Shown in pieces: positions 1-9,600 of a DNA stretch of 15,654 bases. The stretch comes from Hungatella sp. UBA3402 (GTDB lineage: Bacteria; Bacillota; Clostridia; Lachnospirales; Lachnospiraceae). Position 1 is the stretch's first letter, and each line of letters starts with the position of its first letter. The notes below the pieces were generated by a model. It did no database searches, had not been told where the DNA came from, and saw only the letters and a list, made by a program, of their open reading frames with translations. The translations under genes and the position numbers were made by a program. The stretch lies in contig DEPC01000219.1 of assembly GCA_002358555.1 (NCBI GenBank), positions 1 to 15,654 on the forward strand, given 5' to 3'.

Positions 1-3000
1 TCCTTATGGTAATAGGGGTATTTTCTATATAAATTCTTGCCAAGTCCTCTTTTTCCTGAATATCTTTTCTGTTCTGTGTCAATTCTTTAACCTGTCTGAA
101 AAGAGATGCCAAAACCTTGTGATTTTCTTCTCTGTAATAGGCTACCTTATCACTATAAACTTCTAAAACTACAGGTTTTGTCCTGTTATATCCTGCAGGC
201 GGTTTTACCTCGATCAAAATGTAAGTTCCTGCTTCCAGAGCCTGTGGCATCTCCAGATATCCAGTGTTCTGTTCACCATAAAAAAGTTTACTTTTGTCTG
301 CACTTTCCATAAGACCATCTCTGGCAGTTGTATAAGATTTAAACTCTCCTATTTTTTTGCCACTTTCATCTTGCATAATAATCTGGTCTTCTTCTCTGCA
401 GATAGGAATTCCTGCTGATATCAGGCCGCTGTAAATGTCTCCTTGTCCTGCTGCTCCTTCTGAATCTTTACTAATATTGGATGCCCCCATCCCTTCCAAA
501 AACTCCTTACTTCCAGTAATACGAATTTCCTCTTCATAAAACTTTGCCTCTCCTGTTCCATATTCTGATTCCTCTCGCTGTGCTTTGTATAAGCGAAATA
601 TTGCTTGGTCATGTAAGAGATTTTCCTGGGTTTCAGAATCCAACTTTTCAATTCTCAGTATGCTCTTATAGGGTATATCAACAAATTTACTATAAGCAAA
701 CCCACGATAACTGCTTTCTCCACTATCCATTGGCTCCATATCTGATAGTTCTTTCTCAGGTATAGTCATACTCCATGGCACTAGGGCATGGCAATACCGA
801 TTCTCAAACGCTTTTGTACTTCCAATTATTGCTGTGCCATCTTCGGTTTTAGGAACAAAATGATATCGATAGACTTCAAAATCTCCCTGATAATTGTGAG
901 CCTTTATTGCCTGGTTTTCTCCTTTAAACCAAATATGAAATTTTCTTTGCAAATCTTCAGAACTATCTTCTTTATGGTACTGATAATAGCTGCTCATCTC
1001 TTCTGGCATGTTTCTAGTTTCTTCATAACCACCATAAATTGCTGGAAGGGTAATTTCCTTTGGGTCTTCAATCCGATAATGTCGATTTTTAAAATCTCCT
1101 AGCTGCTCATACATGGGTTGCTGCTCTACAATCACATAAGTTCCATAGGGCAGCGATACAGAGATACCATAACACCAACCATCTTCCTGTATATCTGCAC
1201 TTAAAGTAGTCTTATCATAATCAGCTCCCCCATTTTCCTGACAATCCCATTCAATCGCATAAATATTATCAAGATTATAGGTAAAAAAGGGCTTTAAATA
1301 ATCTTCTGCTTTCTTGATTGCTTCTCTTAAAGACTGGTCATATAGTTGGTCGCTATAGGCAAGCTCTACGGTTTTGTTTTCTATCTTCTGCTCATTTTCA
1401 ATCCCTGTTGTATTCTCAATATCTTCTGGTTGTGTTTCCTTTTTGCTATGTAACAGTTTTTCTACTTCTGTTTCTAAATACCAGTCAATTGCAAATTGTC
1501 GTACATAGTCAGATACTGCTGTATTCTCTTCTGCTTTGTGAGATGAACTCTCTTTGCTTTCCAAAGACTCTAATTTCCATTTATCCTGATTAGCTACCCA
1601 AATCGCATCAAAAAATTTTTTATAATTATATTCCCGCTTTATGCTGCTATCTGCATTTGCCTTGGTTGCAATCTCCAATACTGGTCTATATTCAGAACCT
1701 ATATTTAGATTATCAAAATCCTCTATTTCTGTATCTGTCACCTTATCCTTCATCAAACCATTTCCGACAGAACTTTCCGACATATCTGTGGATAGTAGTT
1801 CTGCCATCTTTGTATAGAATTTAGGAACAAGCGCAGGATAAGTCTGTCTAATGTTATTGGGGTCTATAGGTTCTCCTTCCTGTGTTATCCATAAGATAGT
1901 TCCCTGGGCATCGCGATAGATTCGCTCTAAATTGCTTTTCAAATAGACTTTGAATCGAAAATTAGCCATGGCCTTTTTTCCTTCTTGGGATTCCATATCC
2001 TGGATGGATTTTGTTACTTTGACAGGTTGACGGATAACTCGCTGTTGAACTCCTATCGGATTTTTCTGTGTTCCTTCTCCTGGCTTTCCATTTCCATCTT
2101 GAAATACATATTCTTGACCTGGATAAACAAGACTTACTGGCTGTATATATAGATTTCCTCCTGCTGTAACTTGATTATTATAATCCAGAGATACCTGAAT
2201 CTGAGCTCCCAGTATTGTCAATGCATAATCTCCGGCGCCCATTTCATCTCCCACTCTATATCCAGAATCTGATGGCAGTTGTTCGATGTCTTCCTGAGTT
2301 AAGGTTATCATAACCTGAGGGAGAACTAATTTATAGACAGTCTCTAGAGAGATATCTTTATCTGTTTTTTCATTTCCATAAGAATCTATATATTGTCCTT
2401 TTGCATGACTAATCAGATACTTATCTGATTCTTCCAATATCATCTCCTCCCAACAAGATACTTCTTGAGTCTGTGTAACTGTGGCGGTGATATCTACCCA
2501 TTCATAAGCCTGCATTGCCTTTCCATCCTGACCTATTAAAATATCTCCTTTGTTATAATAGAGATTCTGCTTTATCGTCTTTGACCTAATGCTTCCATCT
2601 CCTTGTGCAACTGCATCACTTACCAATACAGCGCTGCACTGATAGATTCCAAGGGTCTGCCAAGATTGAAAATCTTTATAGGTTCCAAAAGCTTCCTTGC
2701 CAGGAACATTGGAATAAGCAATATAAATCCATCTAGGACAATTCTTTTTATCTTCTGGTATCCATGGAATCCGATGAAAAATTGTGCTATCCTCCTCTTT
2801 CTTTTCCAAGACAATAAAATCCTCTGGACTTCCTATAACACCTGCATAAAGCTGAAACTGCCAGCTATCTTCTGTCTCTTTATATCCATCAATTCCTCCA
2901 AAGCTATACCAAGGATTTTCCCCATAAAAATCTACAAGACTGACAATCGCATCACCCACAGTAACAGGATTCCCATCTTGTCTAATCTTAGAAATCTCTA

Positions 3001-6000
3001 CAGACACAATTGGATGTCCATATATGGTATCTGTTGCTGGACTTCCTGGAGTAACTCCTGATAATCCTTCATAATCAATTTCTCCTTGGCGAACTCCTCG
3101 ATTATAAACTCCTTCTATCATATTGGAATATTCTGACCATGATGTTTCATTATCACTTTCTGTTTGACTAGTTTCCTCATTGCTATCCTGGTCTTTTTCT
3201 CTCTTCTTTGGAGTTTCAAACTCATTAGCCCGCAATGCCATCTCAACTTTCATTTTCACATATAAGAACTGTTCTTCTTCCTTTCCATTTAAAGCAAGTT
3301 CCTCTGCATTTTTCTTCCAATCATCTCCACCTTCATCAGAACCACTTTCTAAAATCTCTTTTACTACAGCTTCATTGATGGTCAATAAAGAAGCCTTTCC
3401 CATGGAAGAAACTACTTTGCTAACAGCAACTTCCTTTGTTTGAAAGCTTCCATCTTCATTTCTCTTTGGATAAGTATTATCCGCATCAGCTATCTGATAA
3501 ATTGGCTGGCCATTTGAATCAAATAATAGTTTTTTCTCTTTCTGTCCAGTATTTACTTCTGTCTTTGTCTCTGATTCTGTTGTATCCTTGCGGAATAACT
3601 TGCTTCCTTCTGGAAATTGGCTAACTATGATGTCATATCCTTTCTCCTTTGTTCCTTGTGATGTAATCATAAAATTTATCACATTAGGCATAGTATCTGC
3701 TTCTTCTCCAGAAGATTGCTGCTCTACATAGGGTGCTCTGGTCATTGCCACAGAGCCTTTTGTGTTCGAGTCGCTCTCTTGAATATTCCCCAGATTTACC
3801 TCCAAATCAGCACCATAATTACTTTCCTGGTTATTTCGTCCATTTACAGAAAGCTCGTATCCTTCGGACCTGCTCAGCTCTTTAACATAATAGTTTCCCA
3901 GCAGTAATGGTCTTCCTATCCAGCAGTTTCCATTCTCAGTCTCATAATCCCTGTATCGACGGACATAGTTATTTCCTTCCCCATTTACTTCATAATCATC
4001 AATCTCAAGGGTATCTATATAAAGATTTTTTAAAGCTGCAGATGCCCAGCCGTTTTCCGTTGCTATCACAGAGCCAGTTTTATAGTCATAGATATGTCCT
4101 GGTGCCTCTGTAATAGCCAAAAAAGAGGCATTTCCTTCTTTATCTGTGCTTGCTATGGCTACCAAATTATCAGCTTGAAATATAACTCCTGTCACTCCAT
4201 CTGGATGAATTAAATCCTCACCAGCAAATAGTCCATAAACAGCACCTTCCAGGGTTGCATCTCCTTGAGTATCTCCATAAGAGGAATATCCCTCCTTTTC
4301 CAGATTTTGAAGCTCCATATCCCGTTTATTAATATGTATCTGCCCTTCTGTACGGTGGTCATAAATCCTCCATGCATCCTCTTTTCCATCAGTTCCTCCT
4401 CCATGGGAATACAAATTGGAGGGTCCTTTTTCAACCATATCCCCCTTACTGGCAAACATAAATGCCTGTCTGTATGCATCAACAAATATCTGTGAATTTT
4501 TCTCCCCCTTAACAATATCTCCAAATTGCCCATCATTTGTCAGTTGCTTTCTTATTTTCTTTATATCAGAAACAGTTGCCAAATTTTTAGACTTTATATC
4601 GTTTGCGTCTGACAAAGTTCCCTTTTGTATTTCATGGATATTCTGGCTTGTACCTTTAATATTGCTATGGTCATATTCTACCAGTTCTTTTTCTATGGTA
4701 TCTATTTGTTGAGTACAAATTTCTTCTACATAATAATCTACAACATCCGATTTTGATTCATCACTATTTAAAGTTTTCTCTATCTCTTCCTTTCCTTTTT
4801 CCTTCTGTGTCTGCAATATCCAGCCCTGGCTTGAAATTTCATGGCTGTATCCACCTCCAAATTCTGCATTTGCGCCGTTTTGAGAGGAATCTGTTGTAAT
4901 AATTTCTATCGGCACATCGTCGGTATGCTGCCCATGAAGTACATATCCTTCTCTTGCTATTGTTTCCACAAAGGTATAGCTATAATGCATAGAAATAAAA
5001 GCTTTATAGGTCTCTTCACAGTCTGCTTTGCATCCTGATTTTTCATAGGAAATTTTTGCATCTGCACTTTCCGTAGGACCTACGGTTACTGCTTGCCCAG
5101 AATTAGCTATTGATTGGATAGCATTAACATCGACCTCCTCCATTTTCCAGTGAAAATGGGTTCCTTCTTCAGCCTTTTTTTCACATTCTTCTACACACCT
5201 CAGCCATTCCCAAGCTAGTTGTGCATTACTAGTTCTTATCTGCTCTGCATTTTGTCCCTGAAAGAAAACTGCAAAAGCTGGAGCTGGATGCCCATCACAA
5301 AAGGTCTTATCATAATGATAACTTTTTTCTAACTTGTAGGATGCATATCCCTGGGAATCTGTTCGTACAGAAGTAACCAAACGGAATCCATCCCACAAAA
5401 CAGGGGTATGTGTGATTTCCTCTTCATAGATTGCCCCTATTCCCTTCTTCTCTTTTGTTATCAGATTTTTATCATCAAAACGCTCATATAAATCAAAGGC
5501 AGTCCCTTCTAACGGTTTTCCTGTCTCATAATCATATTTATATAATTGAACTAGATAGTCTGCATCCATATCCTCCTCATGGTGATAGATTTGAAATGCT
5601 AGATTTCCTTCTCCAGTTGTTCTTCTTTCCTTCTCCAAAATTGCATAATAGGCTGTGGGAGTATCACTAAAGTCCATCCATATGGTTCTCTGATGTTTTT
5701 CCAGCGGATGTACCCTCCCTCCAGTGGCATGTGTCCCAGAACATGCTACACATTTCCATACCTGAAGAGCTTGACTATAACATTCATCTGAGGAATCATA
5801 GCTAGTTGAAACCAATCCATAATCTGTTCCTGATGTATCGAATTTTAAGTATACCGATTGAGCTTGCATATTTGGATTGGTCATTCGCAGTTGTGTTGTA
5901 GTCTTCTCCACATTCCACCCATTTATAGGTTCATTGGACCAGGTTATACCATCAGCAGACATTTTTAAGGGAACCTTTTCTAAAAAATCTCCATCTTTGC

Positions 6001-6664
6001 CAGAATCATCAAATTGCAATACAAACTCTCCATCTAAACCTGCCACTTCTACAGCATATCCTAAACCTGTCGAATTCCTCAAAACATCAGGAATTTTTTT
6101 GCCGCTGACAGTTTCTAAAGAATTTACCAGCAATCCTGCAAGTTTTAGATATTCTTCCCCATGAGTTACCGCAAAATCCAACCAATCATATTTGGCTCGA
6201 ACTGCAGGAGAGTGAATTACAGCCTTTAAATCCTGCTCAGACACTCCTCGTTCAATTTTCTTTAATCCTACTTCTTCCGCTTTCTGATTGATAAGAGCAA
6301 TCTTGCCTGCTGCTGCTGGGTCACTGCGATATACCGCCATAAAAGACAGCATAGCCCAAAACAAAATAGCTCGTTCCTCTGAATTAAGAGCTTCTCTAGT
6401 ATTTACCCGCATATATTTATCATTTTTTGTGCTGGAACAATTTGGGACATATCCAGAGCCATCAATACAATAATGATGCCATCCATCACTCCAAGCGAGT
6501 ACAGTTCCTTCCTCGGTTTCTGCTTTCACTTCCTTTACTGGAAGATATGGAAAAATAATTCCACATATTAAAGTAATTGCCAAAAGACCAGATACTACCC
6601 GTTTTCCTCTCTCCAATCCTTTGCTCCACCATCTATGATACAGAGCCTTTTTCTTCTTTTCCAA
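1..6664 (-). CDS. Giant SpaA/Cna-B-type isopeptide adhesin, 3' end outside window
   Basis: Surface adhesin or pilin-like protein. The frame is open for 2221 complete codons with no stop and leaves the window at position 1. Residues 22-48 form a Sec signal peptide (KR, then a hydrophobic run, then VKA before Glu49). Four regions look like prealbumin-fold isopeptide domains: Lys376 (YKYDYETG) with Glu567 (FVETIAREGY); Lys780 (INKRDME) with Glu929 (YVKELSRSEGY) and Asn957; Lys1552 (VTKSIQ) with Glu1847 (YVIVEQQP); Lys2007 (IEKLDSET) with Glu2152 (YILIEVKPPAGY) and Asn2215 (YIENTP). In this family the Lys and Asn crosslink spontaneously, helped by the Glu. Other visible features are Cys66 in HYCIDG, Cys305/Cys308 in KCVACSGTH, and an acidic linker near residues 1152-1178. 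The start is TTG, because the first in-frame ATG comes after the signal peptide. It lies 18 nt behind the upstream surface gene. No LPXTG motif lies within the window. Family assignment is fairly sure; ligand and pilin-versus-adhesin role are unknown. Confidence 0.85.
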   Translation of the reverse strand, partial: MEKKKKALYHRWWSKGLERGKRVVSGLLAITLICGIIFPYLPVKEVKAETEEGTVLAWSDGWHHYCIDGSGYVPNCSSTKNDKYMRVNTREALNSEERAILFWAMLSFMAVYRSDPAAAGKIALINQKAEEVGLKKIERGVSEQDLKAVIHSPAVRAKYDWLDFAVTHGEEYLKLAGLLVNSLETVSGKKIPDVLRNSTGLGYAVEVAGLDGEFVLQFDDSGKDGDFLEKVPLKMSADGITWSNEPINGWNVEKTTTQLRMTNPNMQAQSVYLKFDTSGTDYGLVSTSYDSSDECYSQALQVWKCVACSGTHATGGRVHPLEKHQRTIWMDFSDTPTAYYAILEKERRTTGEGNLAFQIYHHEEDMDADYLVQLYKYDYETGKPLEGTAFDLYERFDDKNLITKEKKGIGAIYEEEITHTPVLWDGFRLVTSVRTDSQGYASYKLEKSYHYDKTFCDGHPAPAFAVFFQGQNAEQIRTSNAQLAWEWLRCVEECEKKAEEGTHFHWKMEEVDVNAIQSIANSGQAVTVGPTESADAKISYEKSGCKADCEETYKAFISMHYSYTFVETIAREGYVLHGQHTDDVPIEIITTDSSQNGANAEFGGGYSHEISSQGWILQTQKEKGKEEIEKTLNSDESKSDVVDYYVEEICTQQIDTIEKELVEYDHSNIKGTSQNIHEIQKGTLSDANDIKSKNLATVSDIKKIRKQLTNDGQFGDIVKGEKNSQIFVDAYRQAFMFASKGDMVEKGPSNLYSHGGGTDGKEDAWRIYDHRTEGQIHINKRDMELQNLEKEGYSSYGDTQGDATLEGAVYGLFAGEDLIHPDGVTGVIFQADNLVAIASTDKEGNASFLAITEAPGHIYDYKTGSVIATENGWASAALKNLYIDTLEIDDYEVNGEGNNYVRRYRDYETENGNCWIGRPLLLGNYYVKELSRSEGYELSVNGRNNQESNYGADLEVNLGNIQESDSNTKGSVAMTRAPYVEQQSSGEEADTMPNVINFMITSQGTKEKGYDIIVSQFPEGSKLFRKDTTESETKTEVNTGQKEKKLLFDSNGQPIYQIADADNTYPKRNEDGSFQTKEVAVSKVVSSMGKASLLTINEAVVKEILESGSDEGGDDWKKNAEELALNGKEEEQFLYVKMKVEMALRANEFETPKKREKDQDSNEETSQTESDNETSWSEYSNMIEGVYNRGVRQGEIDYEGLSGVTPGSPATDTIYGHPIVSVEISKIRQDGNPVTVGDAIVSLVDFYGENPWYSFGGIDGYKETEDSWQFQLYAGVIGSPEDFIVLEKKEEDSTIFHRIPWIPEDKKNCPRWIYIAYSNVPGKEAFGTYKDFQSWQTLGIYQCSAVLVSDAVAQGDGSIRSKTIKQNLYYNKGDILIGQDGKAMQAYEWVDITATVTQTQEVSCWEEMILEESDKYLISHAKGQYIDSYGNEKTDKDISLETVYKLVLPQVMITLTQEDIEQLPSDSGYRVGDEMGAGDYALTILGAQIQVSLDYNNQVTAGGNLYIQPVSLVYPGQEYVFQDGNGKPGEGTQKNPIGVQQRVIRQPVKVTKSIQDMESQEGKKAMANFRFKVYLKSNLERIYRDAQGTILWITQEGEPIDPNNIRQTYPALVPKFYTKMAELLSTDMSESSVGNGLMKDKVTDTEIEDFDNLNIGSEYRPVLEIATKANADSSIKREYNYKKFFDAIWVANQDKWKLESLESKESSSHKAEENTAVSDYVRQFAIDWYLETEVEKLLHSKKETQPEDIENTTGIENEQKIENKTVELAYSDQLYDQSLREAIKKAEDYLKPFFTYNLDNIYAIEWDCQENGGADYDKTTLSADIQEDGWCYGISVSLPYGTYVIVEQQPMYEQLGDFKNRHYRIEDPKEITLPAIYGGYEETRNMPEEMSSYYQYHKEDSSEDLQRKFHIWFKGENQAIKAHNYQGDFEVYRYHFVPKTEDGTAIIGSTKAFENRYCHALVPWSMTIPEKELSDMEPMDSGESSYRGFAYSKFVDIPYKSILRIEKLDSETQENLLHDQAIFRLYKAQREESEYGTGEAKFYEEEIRITGSKEFLEGMGASNISKDSEGAAGQGDIYSGLISAGIPICREEDQIIMQDESGKKIGEFKSYTTARDGLMESADKSKLFYGEQNTGYLEMPQALEAGTYILIEVKPPAGYNRTKPVVLEVYSDKVAYYREENHKVLASLFRQVKELTQNRKDIQEKEDLARIYIENTPITIR

Positions 6665-6673
6665 CCTCTATTC

Positions 6674-6679
6674 ACCTCA
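6674..6679 (-). promoter_or_regulatory. Ribosome binding site deciding the TTG start of the giant adhesin
   Basis: GAGGTG lies 9 nt before the TTG at 6664-6662. It sits between the TGA of the upstream gene and the new start. No ATG lies in this frame until about 85 codons later, inside the mature protein, so this site and the signal peptide together support the TTG start. Confidence 0.65.
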
Positions 6680-6682
6680 GTT

Positions 6683-9600
6683 TCATTTTATCTGTACATT
6701 ATCATCTACTATCCACTCACCCTGTTCATTTACGGTATAACCATCAGGTGTGGAGGTATCCTCAAAAAGTGCTCCTCTATATCCATTCGCTTGTTCCTGA
6801 AAATAATAACAGCGAAGCCATCTGTCTTTTCCAACTATCCAGTTCCATCCAGTCATCATTCTTCCTTTTGTATTATCTGAAATAGGATTCAGATAGTACT
6901 GATGTCCATCTTTATCCATAAACCAACCTGTAACCATATGACCCTGTGAATCAAAGCGAAACCAATCCAATATGCTTTGCCCTTTTTCTATATCTGCATA
7001 AGGATTTTGGACATAAACCCATTCGTCTCGGCATACACGTCCATCTACAGTCAATGTCCAATATCCATCAGTATCCTGCTTCCAAATTCCTTGGCTGCTT
7101 TGCATTCCTAAATTGGGGCTTCCTGTCATAGAGGATGCTAAACTGTGTCCTGTCATCACTCCGTCTGTATTTGTTTTATTGTCACCTTTTATGCCATAAC
7201 TTTTGATGACTTTTTTAGAAAAACTCCCTCCAGAGCTGCCAGATGAACTACTTTGTCCGGTATCATTTTTATTTTCAGTAGTTTTATCTTCCACAGTAAG
7301 AGTTAAAGGGATTTCTATCGTATCAGTTACCTGTCCTGTTGCTGCCTGAATCACTACTGTCTTCTGTACTGTTATGTTCTCCCCTTCTGCTGCTTCATTG
7401 ATAAGTTCTTGAATCCATTTGGCCTCTCGATTGGGCTGTAAGATTCCTTCCTCTGATACAGATAAAACCTCTGGTTCTGTACTACTCCAAGCAATGCTTT
7501 TATCATAAGGCTCATAAATTGTTTCCATTGGGCAGTCAGGAGCTACAAGAGCTTGTAATTGAATCTTTTCAAACCCTTTATATTCTATATTTGGATTTTC
7601 GCGATTTCCATATTTTATTGCTGAGAGATCATACCCTTGCGTCAATGGTTGAATCTCTATCTGCTCTGGTAAAATTACTGTCTGGTCATCTGTCTCAAAA
7701 AAAATAGTTATATTACATTCTGCTTCTACAACTTTTTGAGATTGGTCATGGGTTGTAGCAGTGATTACACCATGATAAACGGCATTCCCTTCCAATTTTC
7801 TATAAGGATCTTCTCTTTTTATCCTGTCATCAGCTTCCATAACCGTCTGAATCCATGAAGGTTTTTCTTTTCCTAGCATGTCAGCTTCAATCCTTATGGT
7901 ACAATTTTGTTGAAATTCTCCTTCTGGAACCAGAGTTAGAAGCTCGCTATTATCCTGAGCTTTCCAGATTACATTTTGATAGAATGGTTGTTGTGGATAT
8001 AGATTTGATAAGAGGTTTTGAGACTCTGTACAGATAAAAGTTTGTTCTGGATTTTTTCTATCACCAGTAAGTCTTCGGATTACTTTGAAAACTAGATTAT
8101 TTTGATTTAGATTCAGTCCTTCAACTTCTGTGATAGTTTCATCTAAAATCTGCAAAGTTACCGTTACTTTGCAATTTGTATAAACAGCTTTATTGTCTAT
8201 GGAGGTTGCTGGATTTGAGGCTGCTGTCACAATAGCGCTTTGCTCATAGACCACAGGGCTGATTGCTTCTAAATATCCATTTTCTGCCTGGACTCTTGCC
8301 TCTCGGTTTAAAATCTCCTGAATAAATGTGCTCTCCATATTAGGGATAATTTTAGCGTCCTCCAAAGTATATTCTGTATCAGACATCAGAAGTAATAAAT
8401 CCTTATCATCTACAGACCATTTCAATGATTGGTCTGATGTACTTCCTGTTGTATTATGCTCTCCATGAATTCTGATTGGCTGTACTTCTATTGTTGAATC
8501 TAATTCTCTATTGATATATCTGGCAATTACATTGCCCAACTCATCTTGAACCTCAGTTACAATCTCTGGATTTTTCCGGTCTCCTTTTCTAGTCTGAATG
8601 ACAGAAACAACAGTCTCTGTTGGATTTAGTCCAACCTTTGTTGTTACCTTTAGATATTCTACATGAAGTTCCGTATCATGTTCTGGCATCTCAAAGCTAT
8701 AATTTCCTCCATTTACATAGGTCATAGGAATCCATTCTCCAGATTCACTAGAATAAGAAGGAGGTTTTACTCTTCCTGGCTCTGTTTCATCCATAACCAT
8801 CTGATAATAATATTTGTCCTTATTTTTTGCAGCAGTTGCCACTAATATAATCTCTCCTGGAGCCACGGCAGCACTATGGTCTTTATCAATCATTCGATAA
8901 TAGGTATTCGCCCCAGAAGGAATGGCTGTCAACAAAGCGACATCTGTGTCATAGGTTCCATTCGTATTTCGTGCATCAATTCTAGGAATCGATAACAGAT
9001 ATCCTTTTACTGGTTCTCCTTGATATCCTGGTGCAAAATGGTCTATGCAGAATGTAGAGTTTTTGCTGCATCCTTCTGCTGTAAATTCATTTCCAAGCTT
9101 ATTTGTCACAATATAACGAACCCCATCTTCTAATTCTTCATAAAAATATCTCTCATCGCTCTTAGTTCTGGTTATGCCTGCTACTGTAACATATCTTGTT
9201 TCATGGTCTGTCCAATAGCCAATATGCGCATCTTTCGTAAATATATTGTCTCCATCCTGGCCAGACCCCACAACAGTGATTGCCTTTGCCTCTGTATCCG
9301 TAAATAAATAAGAGAGGTTATTTTCTTTTTCTGTCCCATAGCTGAATATCCCTTGTCGTGTTCCCACAAAGGTTCCTTCTTTTGTTTTTGCTCCTTGGTA
9401 TGTTCTACCAATTTCCCCTGCAAATCTTGCCAGAATAAGATTGCCACTTTCATATATACCTGCGATTCCTCCAATCGCTTTTGCTCCAATCCCCCCAATT
9501 TTTCCTTGCACATAAGAATTATACAAATTGGAGCTGCTCATACGTCCAACAATTCCTCCTATATAACCTTTTCCCTGGATATGGTTTTCATCATCATCCA

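Noticed and set aside
4210..4536. 108-residue minus-strand and 98-residue plus-strand open frames inside the giant adhesin
   Set aside because: They lie in other frames of a gene with clear domain signatures, and lack ribosome sites and family features.
6665..6685. Stop-codon read-through joining the two surface genes into one protein
   Set aside because: They share a frame, but three in-frame stops (TGA, TGA, TAG) separate them, and the second gene has its own ribosome site and signal peptide.
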